DNA from: Bacteroidia bacterium
Lineage (GTDB): Bacteria > Bacteroidota > Bacteroidia > Chitinophagales > Chitinophagaceae
Reading direction: 5' to 3'
Assembly: GCA_030427635.1 (NCBI GenBank)
Contig: JAUIBA010000030.1
Location: 1 to 47,530 of the forward strand
DNA length: 47,530 nucleotides
Every line of letters starts with the position of its first letter. Position 1 is the first letter of the stretch. Under the pieces are notes generated by a model. The model made no database searches and had not been told where the DNA came from. It saw only the letters and a list, made by a program, of their open reading frames with translations. Positions 1 to 7,811 of this stretch are shown piece after piece. The translations under genes and the position numbers were made by a program.

Positions 1-81
1 CGTCTAAGCATCAGTCTTATTGCTGGCAGGTTGCTCTCCAGCAGAGCCCGCTTCCTCTTCAAACTGACAGCCGTATATTAA
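1..81 (+). CDS. Possible C-terminal tail of a transposase (partial, enters from outside)
   Basis: Frame 1 is open from the window edge to a TAA at 79-81 and encodes 26 residues, RLSISLIAGRLLSSRARFLF followed by KLTAVY. The basic, Leu/Ile/Arg-rich character (IAGRLLSSRARF) recalls the extreme C-terminus of IS1380-type DDE transposases, but that is a recollection of pattern and not an alignment. The same frame is present in the right-hand copy (47451-47528, minus strand). It is too short to call with confidence; non-coding IS end sequence is the alternative. Confidence 0.25.
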   Translation, partial: RLSISLIAGRLLSSRARFLFKLTAVY

Positions 82-126
82 ATATATTTTCGCTAAAATT
101 CACCAACCATTTTTGGCCTCATTACC
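1..126 (+). mobile_element. Left arm of 125-bp terminal inverted repeat (probable insertion-sequence edge)
   Basis: Bases 2-126 are the exact reverse complement of 47406-47530, base by base; identity stops at 127. Both copies sit at the extreme ends of the window and point in opposite directions, so the repeated unit continues outside the window on both sides. The sharp boundary at 126/127, and an open frame running into the element (see the partial CDS at 1-81), fit the end of a multicopy insertion sequence at which a short-read assembly broke. The shared length is close to a common assembler k-mer size (127), which would explain why both ends stop at nearly the same depth. The family is not established. 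Confidence 0.6.
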
Positions 127-170
127 AACATAAAAAAAGGTGACTATACCCATTTACACCCGCTATTCCG

Positions 171-1037
171 CTAACCTGCTGTTGGCTGCTGTGCTTCTTC
201 TATTTCGGCAGAGTATTCTTCTTTGGGTTCATCTACAAAAAACAAAGTCGGTGCGTCTGCGATGTGTTTTACTCGGTGTCTTGCGATTTCGCAGTATTCA
301 TGGCTGATATCAATACCGATATATTGTCGGCCCATTTCACAAGCTACTCTTGCCGTTGTCCCGCTACCACTCATTGGGTCAAACACTAAGTCGCCTTGAT
401 TTGTCCAAGATTTTATGTGGTCTCTTACAAGTTCACAAGGAAAAGGCGCAGGATGTCCTTTTGCTTCTTGGTCTTCTTGTTTTTTACCTACAACATATTC
501 CCAAATGTTTCCTTTGATTTTTTTGTCCTTGACTGGCTTTGCTAACTTTTCTCTTGTCTGTTCATTTTTAGAAAAGTTTTTGTAAGTCGTTCCATTGAGT
601 TCCAAACCTGCGTGCAAACAGTCAACCATAATTGGGTTGTGTGTCTTTACAACACCTTTACTAAAAACAAACATAAACTCAAACTCGTTGTTATAGCGTT
701 TGCGATAGATTTGGGGTATTGGGTTTGCCTTACGAAATATCATTGTGTCGTGAAGATTAAAACCAGTTTGTTGAAAGTATAGGGCTTGTTTAAAACTTGT
801 GCCCGTTTCGTTGCCGTTAATTGTTGCGTCATTTACAACCCAAACAACAATGCCACCTTCTTTTGTAACTCTGTAAAGTTCCTTTGCAATATCTTCAAAA
901 GGGAAAACAAACCCTTTGTAGTTTCTCAAATCGTCATAAGGCGGTGAAGTAACCGTAAGGTCAATTACATTATCGTCAAACTGTCGCATTATTTCTACGC
1001 AGTTACCTTCTATTATTTTGTTTATGAAATTCTCCAT
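171..1037 (-). CDS. Type II DNA methyltransferase, beta class (partner of the HindIII-like endonuclease)
   Basis: S-adenosylmethionine-dependent DNA amino-methyltransferase of 288 residues. The catalytic motif IV, TSPPY, lies near the N-terminus (residues 30-34) and the AdoMet-binding motif I, FDPMSGSGTT, near the C-terminus (219-228), with the target-recognition segment between; this IV-TRD-I order defines the beta class. TSPPY is common in N4-cytosine enzymes but also occurs in N6-adenine ones; the partner endonuclease resembles HindIII, whose known methylase makes N6-methyladenine, so the target may be AAGCTT. It starts at an ATG 6 nt after the endonuclease stop, so the two are probably co-transcribed with the endonuclease first. 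The DNA is clearly more AT-rich than the downstream housekeeping genes, which suggests horizontal acquisition. Confidence 0.9.
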   Translation of the reverse strand: MENFINKIIEGNCVEIMRQFDDNVIDLTVTSPPYDDLRNYKGFVFPFEDIAKELYRVTKEGGIVVWVVNDATINGNETGTSFKQALYFQQTGFNLHDTMIFRKANPIPQIYRKRYNNEFEFMFVFSKGVVKTHNPIMVDCLHAGLELNGTTYKNFSKNEQTREKLAKPVKDKKIKGNIWEYVVGKKQEDQEAKGHPAPFPCELVRDHIKSWTNQGDLVFDPMSGSGTTARVACEMGRQYIGIDISHEYCEIARHRVKHIADAPTLFFVDEPKEEYSAEIEEAQQPTAG

Positions 1038-1043
1038 TGTCTT

Positions 1044-1958
1044 TTATTTAAGTGTAAATAGTCCGTTGTCGGAAATTGCACTGATAGTTTTAATTCTGCT
1101 TTCAATTTTGTGAACTTTGATAAGTTCTTTCAATGCTTCTTTGTGGCTCATTCGCATTATCTTTTCTCTTTCTTGAGCCAAGAATGCGAGGGCTTCTTCT
1201 TTTGAAATAGCGATACTTTCAGTCGCAACGCCTTTCTCAATACTCCACAAAGGTTCAACTGCTTTAGAAAAGGAAAGAATTGTTTTATTGATTGCTAACC
1301 AATAGTCGGTAGCATTTTTTGAAGGATTGAGTGCCTTAACTGTTTCAAATATTTTCTTCAAAAGCTGTTGAGCTTTCGCATGTCCTTCTTTTTCAGAATA
1401 TGCAAGTAGTAATGCAAGGTGAGAGTATGTGAAAACACAAACATTTTGTGTCGTTGCTTGCTGGTAAATTTGGCTTGAAGAGGTTGGAAGCTGATAAATC
1501 GGGCAAACAACCATTGCATAAGGTTTGCCACGTTTCCATCCGTGCATTGCTTGAACTTTAAAGTCCTTTTGATTTTTTGCTGTTCTGCTTAGTCTGAACG
1601 CTTTGGCATCTGCAACAAAACTGTAATCTTTTGCAAATGCTTCAACGTCTGCCGCATCTGCTCTCTCTTTAAGCACCAAACTTTTAAGTCCTAATGTTGA
1701 ATAAGCTAATGAAAGTAAGCAGTCGGTGTATTTTGAATATAATTTTTCTTCGCTTGTGTCGTGTCCGTAACTTTCAGGAATGTTTCCACAAAGTCGCAAA
1801 TGGTCAATAAGTGATGAAATACCAGTTTTCTTGATTTCAGCGTCTAACTCCTTCTCTAATTTTTCTGTGTCGTTGCCAAAATGTCCGCTAAGCTTTCGGA
1901 TTTCTTCAATCCAATGTTGTCGAGTTTCAATTGCCTCAGCTGATATTATATTTTTCAT
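1044..1958 (-). CDS. HindIII-family type II restriction endonuclease
   Basis: 304-residue protein starting at ATG 1956-1958; a TTG three codons upstream (1965-1967) is in frame but less likely. The centre, VADAKAFRLSRTAKNQKDFK, is almost identical to the corresponding block of HindIII as I remember it, and the following PT-x-SSQIYQQ and FTYSHLALLL segments also align. D117 and K119 of ADAK correspond to the catalytic D108/K110 of HindIII in a PD-(D/E)xK fold; E98 in LKER is the candidate third acidic ligand. The predicted reaction is Mg-dependent cleavage of AAGCTT. It lies directly upstream of the methyltransferase on the same strand. No controller (C) protein gene is visible. The DNA is AT-rich relative to flanking genes, and the pair sits next to the repeat at the window edge, as expected for a mobile defence cassette. 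Confidence 0.88.
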   Translation of the reverse strand: MKNIISAEAIETRQHWIEEIRKLSGHFGNDTEKLEKELDAEIKKTGISSLIDHLRLCGNIPESYGHDTSEEKLYSKYTDCLLSLAYSTLGLKSLVLKERADAADVEAFAKDYSFVADAKAFRLSRTAKNQKDFKVQAMHGWKRGKPYAMVVCPIYQLPTSSSQIYQQATTQNVCVFTYSHLALLLAYSEKEGHAKAQQLLKKIFETVKALNPSKNATDYWLAINKTILSFSKAVEPLWSIEKGVATESIAISKEEALAFLAQEREKIMRMSHKEALKELIKVHKIESRIKTISAISDNGLFTLK

Positions 1959-2128
1959 TATTCTCAATCAAAATGTTAAATTTCAAAAAACACTTAAGTT
2001 TTCAACGGTTACTGCCGGTTGTGCATCCATTCAGCCAACTCGCAAATATGCCAACCTCCTGTTCCTCCAGCAAAAGTAAAGCAAAAGGGCAAAATGGGGC
2101 AAATAGGTGTAATTGGGTATAGTTGCCT

Positions 2129-2158
2129 AAAAAAAAGCCACACTTGTCAGGTGTGGCT
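2129..2158 (-). terminator. Rho-independent terminator of glyS
   Basis: Perfect 8-bp stem AGCCACAC (2136-2143) / GTGTGGCT (2151-2158) with a 7-nt loop. On the minus strand it is followed by a run of T (complement of the A tract 2129-2136). It lies about 25 nt past the glyS stop. The plus side also carries a short T tract, so it may work in both directions. Confidence 0.8.
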
Positions 2159-2182
2159 TTTGCTTAATTAATATGAGTTCGG

Positions 2183-3613
2183 TCAGAACATTTTTATCTT
2201 GTCCATTACCAGGTCCCTTACGCTGGATAGTGCTATCCGCTCCTGGGTCATACTGTCGCGGTAGCGTATGGTCACTGTCTGGTCTTCCTTCGTTTGGTGG
2301 TCTATAGTGATGCAGAATGGTGTACCTATAGCATCCTGCCTGCGGTAGCGCTTCCCTATGCTGTCTTTTTCTTCGTAGTAGCATTTAAAGTAAGGCTTAC
2401 ACTGATCTATCAGTTCTCGGGCCAGCTCAGGCAGACCATCCTTTTTGGTAAGCGGCAGTACCGCCAGTTTTATGGGTGCCAGCATTGGCGGCAGATTCAG
2501 CACTACCCTGCTATCCTGCTTTTCGGCAGTGGACAGGTCTTCTTCTTTATATGCCTCGCTCAGCACCATCATCACGGTACGGTCCAGTCCTATTGATGTT
2601 TCTACTACATAGGGTACATAATGCTGGTTAATGTCGGTGTCAAAGTAAGTGAGTTTTTTACCGCTGAACTTCTGATGCTGTGACAGGTCAAAGTCAGTAC
2701 GGCTGTGTATACCCTCTACCTCTTTGAAGCCCATAGGGAAGTCATATTCTATATCACAGGCAGCATCGGCATAGTGTGCCAGCTTCACATGGTCGTGAAA
2801 CCGGTAATGCTCCTGCGGTATGCCCATACTCAGATGCCATTTCATGCGGGCTTCTTTCCAGTATTCATACCACTCTTTCTGCGTGCCGGGCTTAACGAAA
2901 AACTGCATTTCCATCTGCTCAAACTCGCGCATACGGAAAATAAAACCACGTGCTACAATCTCATTGCGGAAAGCCTTACCTGTCTGTGCAATACCAAAAG
3001 GTATTTTCATGCGGCCTGTCTTTTGCACGTTCAGGAAGTTTACAAATATACCCTGCGCCGTTTCCGGACGCAGATATATCTCACTGGCCTCCTCTGCCAC
3101 AGAGCCCAGCTGGGTAGCAAACATGAGGTTGAACTGGCGCACATCTGTCCAGTTGGCAGTACCACTCACACCACATTTTATACCATTGTCCATTATAAGG
3201 GTACGCAGTCCGTCAAAGTCGTTGGCGGCAAGTAGCTGCTCCATAGTATCAATGAGCGCTTTCCCGGCTTCTTCACTCAGCGTTTCAGCGTGTGCTTCCA
3301 GCAGATGATCTACACGGTAGCGTTTCTTGCTGTCCTTATTGTCTATCATTGGGTCGCTGAAGTTATCCACATGACCGCTTGCCTTCCACACCGTGGGGTG
3401 CATGAATATTGCAGCATCTATACCCACAATGTTTTCATGCATCTGGGTCATGCTGCGCCACCAGTAGTCGCGTATGTTACGCTTCAGCTCTGCGCCATAC
3501 TGGCCATAGTCATATACAGCGCTGAGTCCGTCATATATTTCACTGGACTGAAAAATGTAACCATATTCTTTACAGTGGCCTATGATGGCCTGTAGTTTAT
3601 TCTCATTTGCCAT
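2183..3613 (-). CDS. glyS: Glycyl-tRNA synthetase, dimeric (eukaryote/archaea-like) type
   Basis: Class II aminoacyl-tRNA synthetase that charges tRNA-Gly with glycine. The N-terminal GYIFQSSEIYDGLSAVYDYG and GAELKRNIRDYWW are hallmarks of the single-chain alpha2 GlyRS, as opposed to the split GlyQ/GlyS alpha2beta2 enzyme. Class II motif 2 is visible in FRNEIVARGFIFRMREFEQME (about residues 215-235), and the end carries the anticodon-binding domain with LAPIKLAVLPL. At 476 residues it is of usual length for the bacterial single-chain form. It begins at ATG 3611-3613, 7 nt after a TATTTTTG promoter-like element, and ends at a strong hairpin. It appears to be a single-gene transcription unit. 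Confidence 0.96.
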   Translation of the reverse strand: MANENKLQAIIGHCKEYGYIFQSSEIYDGLSAVYDYGQYGAELKRNIRDYWWRSMTQMHENIVGIDAAIFMHPTVWKASGHVDNFSDPMIDNKDSKKRYRVDHLLEAHAETLSEEAGKALIDTMEQLLAANDFDGLRTLIMDNGIKCGVSGTANWTDVRQFNLMFATQLGSVAEEASEIYLRPETAQGIFVNFLNVQKTGRMKIPFGIAQTGKAFRNEIVARGFIFRMREFEQMEMQFFVKPGTQKEWYEYWKEARMKWHLSMGIPQEHYRFHDHVKLAHYADAACDIEYDFPMGFKEVEGIHSRTDFDLSQHQKFSGKKLTYFDTDINQHYVPYVVETSIGLDRTVMMVLSEAYKEEDLSTAEKQDSRVVLNLPPMLAPIKLAVLPLTKKDGLPELARELIDQCKPYFKCYYEEKDSIGKRYRRQDAIGTPFCITIDHQTKEDQTVTIRYRDSMTQERIALSSVRDLVMDKIKMF

Positions 3614-3620
3614 AGCGCGG

Positions 3621-3628
3621 CAAAAATA
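3621..3628 (-). promoter_or_regulatory. Candidate -7 element of glyS promoter (TATTTTTG)
   Basis: The reverse strand reads TATTTTTG, a full match to the Bacteroidota -7 consensus TAnnTTTG, ending 7 nt before the glyS ATG. No TTG -33 box is seen at the usual 19-20 nt spacing. Transcription from it would give a leader of only a few bases. Confidence 0.4.
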
Positions 3629-3745
3629 GGTCGAATAGTTGAGATGTTTTATGTGGTAGCCTGTATTGGTATAGTCGTGCTCCGTTCACATTTTTATAAC
3701 TGATTCTGCTATATAACTGGGTGGAGGGGTGTTGCTATTAATTGG

Positions 3746-3753
3746 TAATTTTG
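3746..3753 (+). promoter_or_regulatory. Candidate -7 element (TAATTTTG) of the rhomboid-like gene
   Basis: TAATTTTG matches TAnnTTTG and ends 5 nt before the ATG at 3759, so transcription would start at or next to the start codon. This is the reason for preferring ATG 3759 over the in-frame GTG at 3729, which would lie upstream of the transcript. No clear -33 box. Confidence 0.4.
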
Positions 3754-3758
3754 CAGCA

Positions 3759-4661
3759 ATGAACATGGGCAAGAAAAAAACATCCCTTCCATTCATGTCG
3801 GGATATGAGGATAATGCAGTGCTGAAACTGGTGTTTTTCCTGGCTGGAGCCTATATAATGCTGGCGCTTACATGGGCCACATTTATGATAGTAAATACTA
3901 CCGGCGATAACTTCAATATTTATATTATCCCCTACATATCATTGCCCCACCTGTCACAGATAGGTAGCCACTGGTGGACCGTGTTTGTATATGGGCTGTT
4001 TCATGTGCCTAACAGCTTTATGAATATGCTCACCAATATGCTGTGGCTGTACACATTTGGCTCTGTGGTGCAGATGCTTGTAGGCCGGAAGCAGGTAGTT
4101 CCGGTATTTCTGTATAGTATGGTAGCTGGAGGTGTTTTTTATATGCTGGCACAGCTGCTGCCGGGCGAGCTGGGTAAATGCCCTCCTTATGTAGTGGGGC
4201 CACGTGCCGGGCTTGTGGGTATGTGTGTGGCAGCATATACGCTTTCGCCTAAATACAGGTTCTGGTTTTCAGAAACATTCAGTCTGCCCATAGCTGTGGT
4301 AGCCGGTGTTTTTGCGATACTCATGTTGCTGGGTACCGGTTATTGGATGCCCGTTGTGGCTATGATTGCAGGCGGTGGCCTTATGGGTTTTATTTATGTG
4401 CGACTGCTGCGTGCCGGATATAGGCCCGGTGCATGGATGTATGATGCCGGCGACTGGATTACGGGGCTGGTAACACCGGGAGGAGGTAATGCCTCCGGCA
4501 GGAAAAATATATCCGGCTCAGGATGGCCGGAACAGCAGCTAAATACACGCCGCGAGGCAGAGCAGCGTATAGATGCCATACTGGATAAAATGAATCAGAA
4601 AGGCTTTGATGCTCTTACCAGTGAGGAGCGCGAGATATTGAAAAAAGCAGCTCAGGATTAA
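3759..4661 (+). CDS. Rhomboid-like membrane protein with DUF6576-type tail, catalytic residues missing
   Basis: 300-residue polytopic membrane protein with about six hydrophobic segments between residues 22 and 225. The first part follows the rhomboid pattern: HWWTVFVYGLFHVPNSFMNM then LTNMLWLYTFG, with the conserved His/Asn region of TM2. Where active rhomboids have GxSG the sequence reads GPRAGLVGM, with no serine, and the TM6 segment (PVVAMIAGGGLMGF) lacks the histidine of the usual AHLGG-type motif. It is therefore predicted to be a pseudoprotease that may bind membrane substrates without cutting them. The C-terminal helix EQRIDAILDKMNQKGFDALT with the following SEEREIL matches the short domain (DUF6576-like) at the end of many Bacteroidota rhomboids. 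The gene stands alone, divergent from glyS. Confidence 0.75.
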   Translation: MNMGKKKTSLPFMSGYEDNAVLKLVFFLAGAYIMLALTWATFMIVNTTGDNFNIYIIPYISLPHLSQIGSHWWTVFVYGLFHVPNSFMNMLTNMLWLYTFGSVVQMLVGRKQVVPVFLYSMVAGGVFYMLAQLLPGELGKCPPYVVGPRAGLVGMCVAAYTLSPKYRFWFSETFSLPIAVVAGVFAILMLLGTGYWMPVVAMIAGGGLMGFIYVRLLRAGYRPGAWMYDAGDWITGLVTPGGGNASGRKNISGSGWPEQQLNTRREAEQRIDAILDKMNQKGFDALTSEEREILKKAAQD

Positions 4662-4782
4662 CCAGAAGTTTCACCGGGATTACCCCCTTATCTAAAGGAA
4701 TGTTAACATCATAAAAAGTTATTGGCAAGCTGAAATCCCTGGCACAGGTTTTGTACGTATATACTTGTAAAACCAGTGCATT

Positions 4783-4971
4783 ATGAAGAAGAGAGCAATC
4801 ATCTATTTCAGAAAGAACAAAGCCCTTAAGATTCTCGAAAATCCGCTGACAGCAGATTTGAGAACATTACTCAGTGCCACCTTTGCAGTGTCCCGTAGCC
4901 ATGTGGTGCGTAATCACATAAAGGATACGCTGATACAGCTGAGTGAGCCAGGCTATAAGCTTTCGGCATAG
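4783..4971 (+). CDS. Small basic hypothetical protein (62 aa)
   Basis: Unrecognised 62-residue ORF with an ATG start (MKKRAIIYFRKNKALKILEN) and a basic, mostly helical-looking sequence without signal peptide or membrane segment. It is followed about 90 nt later by a clear plus-strand terminator, which favours a real transcript in this orientation. An overlapping antisense ORF (4867-5064) has no such support. Coding status is uncertain; the region could equally encode a small RNA. Confidence 0.4.
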   Translation: MKKRAIIYFRKNKALKILENPLTADLRTLLSATFAVSRSHVVRNHIKDTLIQLSEPGYKLSA

Positions 4972-5284
4972 TGGGTATTTTACCCTTACGTAAAAGAATA
5001 TACATCCGGTAGCTGCGCTGACACAGTCTGATGCAGCAGGCCACCGGAAAGTTATAGATAACACAGTGTGAGTCTTACCACTTATACTGTGTTTTTTATT
5101 TATTACGCCCTTTTTTTAACGTTTGTTTTTATGTATATTTGGTTCCCCCTTTTTTCTGGGTTGGGTATTAATTGGGCTGACAAGGTTGTTTTTGTGAAAA
5201 ATTTAACCGCGTGAGAGAGTTTGGCTTCATTTTTGCTATAGATGAATGAAGGCATTGTGTGGTAGTGCGTCAGATTTGTGAAAT
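4972..5284. other. Intergenic region with one terminator and otherwise no recognisable gene
   Basis: The first part contains the terminator at 5060-5096. The rest is T-rich on the plus strand, with near matches to the -7 consensus upstream of the DUF4783 gene (CATTTTTG at about 5228-5235 and CAGATTTG close to the start codon), each with one mismatch. Nothing else was recognised. Confidence 0.5.
5060..5096 (+). terminator. Rho-independent terminator
   Basis: Perfect 8-bp stem AACACAGT (5060-5067) / ACTGTGTT (5086-5093), 18-nt loop, followed by TTTTATTTATT. It terminates transcription arriving from the small ORF at 4783. Confidence 0.65.
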
Positions 5285-5680
5285 ATGAAAAAGCTGTTAT
5301 TATTAGTCATTAGTTGTACGTTGTTTTTCTTTACGGTACAAGCGCAGTCCAATCGTCCGATGGAAGACGTGGTGAATGCGATCAAGTATAACCGTTCAGA
5401 AGACCTGTCGCGCTATTTTGATAATATAGTACCCATTACCATTAATAATAACCAGACAATTTATAGCCGCAACCAGGCAGAAGTAGTACTAAAAGATTTC
5501 TTTGACAGAAACATTCCCAAAGAGTTTCTGATAATGGACAACGGCTCTCCCAATGCTTCTTCCAAATTTATTATAGGTAGTCTCATAACCCCTTCAGGCA
5601 TAAAGTATAATGTGTATATACTTATGAAGCAGAAAGACACAAACTTCTATCTGCAGGAAATCCGCCTTAACAAGGAGTAG
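5285..5680 (+). CDS. DUF4783 family secreted protein
   Basis: 131-residue protein with a clear signal peptide (MKKLLLLVISCTLFFFTVQA, cleavage likely after AQA-like VQAQ). The mature part (DVVNAIKYNRSEDLSRYFDN ... VVLKDFFDRN ... FYLQEIRLNKE) has the pattern of DUF4783, a Bacteroidota-specific family with an NTF2-like alpha+beta cone fold. Its function is unknown; in this family the proteins are exported, probably periplasmic or outer-membrane associated. Its length is normal and it stands alone, convergent with the DUF4159 gene downstream. Confidence 0.8.
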   Translation: MKKLLLLVISCTLFFFTVQAQSNRPMEDVVNAIKYNRSEDLSRYFDNIVPITINNNQTIYSRNQAEVVLKDFFDRNIPKEFLIMDNGSPNASSKFIIGSLITPSGIKYNVYILMKQKDTNFYLQEIRLNKE

Positions 5681-5798
5681 ACATCACATCTGATATTTCC
5701 CCCCGTTTTTTACAGAATGTTACTAGGTTATGTACGTAAGTGCAGTAATCAGCTATGTGTATGGCAGGAAGTCTTGAATGGATAATCGCCTGTTACTA

Positions 5799-6494
5799 TT
5801 ATTGTACAGCGCCTTGCTTACCATTGTCTCCATTGAAGTTAAAAACGTACTGTATAATGTTAGCACCCATCTGCAGGGCAGCAAGGCGTTTTTCAGGGGC
5901 ATCTTTATGCACATCCTGGTCTTCCCATCCATCTCCCAGATCCGTTTCAAAGCTGTAGAAGCATACCAGACGGCCTTTATATATAAGACCATAACCTTTT
6001 GGCGGCTTTTCGTCATGCTCATGCACTTTTGGCAGGCCAGTGGCAAAGTTGAACTTCTGGTGATATACAGGATAAGAAAATGGTAACTCTACGAGTTCCA
6101 GTTCCGGAAATATTTTTTTAAGTACAGGGCGTACATATGGGTCCAGACCATAGTTGTCATCTATATGCAGAAATCCGCCACCTTCCATCCAGGTGCGCAT
6201 ATTTTTTGCTTCTGCATCGGATACAATCCAGCGGCCATGGCCGGTAACATGTACGTAGGGGTAATTAAACAGGTCCAGGCTTCCGGCATCTACATGCGCC
6301 TCCTGCAGGTCTATATCTGTATGCAGCTGTTCATTACAGAAAGAAGCAAGATTTTTTAGTGCAGTTGGGTTGGCATACCAGTCTCCGCCCCCGTTATATA
6401 CCAGTAGTCCCAGCTTTATGCCGCCTGCATATATAGGTGCAGTAAGCACAAGGCAGGACGCGGAGGTAAGCAGCAGCTTTTTTAGTACATGCAT
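5799..6494 (-). CDS. DUF4159 domain-containing exported protein
   Basis: 231 residues from ATG 6492-6494, whose A overlaps the last base of the rsmE stop codon (TAATG), indicating translational coupling. Signal peptide MHVLKKLLLTSASCLVLTAP-IYAG. The mature part (LVYNGGGDWYANPTALKNL, VHVTGHGRWIVSDAE, GGGFLHIDDNYGLDPYVR, YGLIYKGRLVCFYSF) fits DUF4159, a family with a glutamine-amidotransferase-like (GATase1/ThuA-like) flavodoxin-type fold found in cell-envelope proteins. No catalytic role has been shown for it. A longer reading frame extends to 6596 but lies wholly inside rsmE and would place the signal peptide internally, so the shorter start is chosen. Confidence 0.85.
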   Translation of the reverse strand: MHVLKKLLLTSASCLVLTAPIYAGGIKLGLLVYNGGGDWYANPTALKNLASFCNEQLHTDIDLQEAHVDAGSLDLFNYPYVHVTGHGRWIVSDAEAKNMRTWMEGGGFLHIDDNYGLDPYVRPVLKKIFPELELVELPFSYPVYHQKFNFATGLPKVHEHDEKPPKGYGLIYKGRLVCFYSFETDLGDGWEDQDVHKDAPEKRLAALQMGANIIQYVFNFNGDNGKQGAVQ

Positions 6495-7201
6495 TATGGC
6501 AGTATATTGAAATAGGCAGCAGCAGTGATAGCAGCTGTCTCTGTACGCAGGCGTTGCCTGCCGAGAGACGCGGCAAGGTATCCCTGACTGATACACAAAT
6601 CTACTTCATCGCGGGTAAAATCCCCTTCCGGTCCTATGAGTATTACTGCATCCATGCGGGGTTTTAACAAATCGTAGAGATTGCATTTATCCGGGGTATC
6701 AATGCAGTGCGCCACAAAGCGCTGAGGCACAGACTCATACATACTCAATGCATCGGCCAGCTTTGTTATCTGGTTCAGCTCCGGCAGGTATGCCTGTCTT
6801 GACTGGAGTATGGCCGACTGTAGTATTTTTTCCCACCGGTCATGGCGTATATGTGTTTTGTTATAGCGGGCAGTTATAAGCGGAGTGATGGAGGCGGCAC
6901 CCAGCTCTGTAGCTTTTTCCAGCAGCCACTCATTGCGTCCGTTATTTTTAGTAAAGGCTACACACAGGTGTAGGTTTCCCCCCAGCCTTTGCTCAAATGT
7001 AGTATCACTGATGAGCACATTACATTTATGCCTCTCGGCAAGCTGTATTGTTCCCTCTGCCACGGTTCCTTTCCCGTTGGTGAGTGTGAGCTTGTCACCC
7101 TCCTCCATACGGAGTACCTGCCAGATGTGTTTTGCGGTATCTGATTCTAATGTTACAACGCTGCCGGCAGACATAGAGCCGGGGTAAAAGAAACGATGCA
7201 T
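6494..7201 (-). CDS. rsmE: 16S rRNA (uracil(1498)-N(3))-methyltransferase
   Basis: SPOUT-class methyltransferase that makes m3U1498 in 16S rRNA. Visible landmarks are the N-terminal PUA-like part with HIWQVLRMEEGDKLTLTNGK, then EWLLEKATELGAASITPL, and the C-terminal AdoMet-binding trefoil knot with ILIGPEGDFTRDE, SLGRQRLRTETAAITA. Full length (about 235-238 residues). Two ATGs are close (7208-7210 and 7199-7201); a TATTTTTG element ends only 4 nt before the first, so a transcript starting from it would use the second (MHRFFYPG), which also matches the usual family N-terminus. The last base of its stop overlaps the start of the DUF4159 gene. Confidence 0.93.
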   Translation of the reverse strand: MHRFFYPGSMSAGSVVTLESDTAKHIWQVLRMEEGDKLTLTNGKGTVAEGTIQLAERHKCNVLISDTTFEQRLGGNLHLCVAFTKNNGRNEWLLEKATELGAASITPLITARYNKTHIRHDRWEKILQSAILQSRQAYLPELNQITKLADALSMYESVPQRFVAHCIDTPDKCNLYDLLKPRMDAVILIGPEGDFTRDEVDLCISQGYLAASLGRQRLRTETAAITAAAYFNILP

Positions 7202-7214
7202 TTCGGCCATGCCG

Positions 7215-7222
7215 CAAAAATA
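7215..7222 (-). promoter_or_regulatory. Candidate -7 element upstream of rsmE (TATTTTTG)
   Basis: Matches TAnnTTTG on the minus strand in the 22-nt gap between the sigma-factor gene and rsmE. If used, transcription starts around 7208, producing a near-leaderless rsmE-DUF4159 mRNA. No -33 box was identified (it would fall inside the upstream gene). Confidence 0.35.
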
Positions 7223-7232
7223 AAAAGAAAAT

Positions 7233-7811
7233 TTAACGCAAAACCAATTGTTTTTCAGCGATTAGTTTTCTCATATTTATTAATGCATATCTCATCCGGC
7301 CCAAAGCTGTATTAATACTCACTCCTGTAAGCTCAGATATTTCTTTGAAACTGAGGTCGGCATACATGCGTAGCACTATTACTTCACGCTGCTCATACGG
7401 TAGTGTTTCCACCAGCTGGCGCACACTCTGGTGTACCTCACGGCGTTCTATTTCATCGGCTACAAGGTCGCTGTGCCCAAATATGGAAGATATATCTGTA
7501 CCGTCGGGAAGGGTTACTGGCACCTGTACCTTTGTACGGCGAAAATGGTCCATACACAGGTTGCGTGCTACACGCACAGCCCACTGGAGAAACTTGCCCT
7601 GCTCATTGTAACGGCCTTCCCGTATGGTTTTTACTATTTTCAGAAAAGTATCCTGAAACAAATCTTCAGCCAGATACTTGTCTTTTACAAGTACGTAAAG
7701 CGTTGTATAAACCTTGTCTTTGTGGCGGTTTATAAGTACGGAAAGGGCTTGCTCATGTCCCTGCTGATAAGCAAGAACCAGATCTGCATCTGTAAGGGAG
7801 GTAAACTGCAT
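7233..7811 (-). CDS. RNA polymerase sigma factor, ECF-type sigma-70 family
   Basis: 192 residues with region 2 (residues 25-95: YTTLYVLVKDKYLAEDLFQD, FLQWAVRVARNLCMDHFRR) and region 4 (about 135-190: LPYEQREVIVLRMYADLSFKEISELTGVSINTALGRMRYAL, with the helix-turn-helix). This architecture, lacking regions 1 and 3, is that of an extracytoplasmic-function-type sigma factor. No anti-sigma gene is adjacent, so it may be one of the constitutively expressed housekeeping-like ECFs found across Bacteroidota. rsmE follows 31 nt downstream on the same strand. Confidence 0.92.
   Translation of the reverse strand: MQFTSLTDADLVLAYQQGHEQALSVLINRHKDKVYTTLYVLVKDKYLAEDLFQDTFLKIVKTIREGRYNEQGKFLQWAVRVARNLCMDHFRRTKVQVPVTLPDGTDISSIFGHSDLVADEIERREVHQSVRQLVETLPYEQREVIVLRMYADLSFKEISELTGVSINTALGRMRYALINMRKLIAEKQLVLR

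Noticed and set aside
4867-5064. 65-residue minus-strand ORF overlapping the small plus-strand ORF
   Set aside because: No promoter or terminator in its direction, whereas a plus-strand terminator follows the competing ORF.
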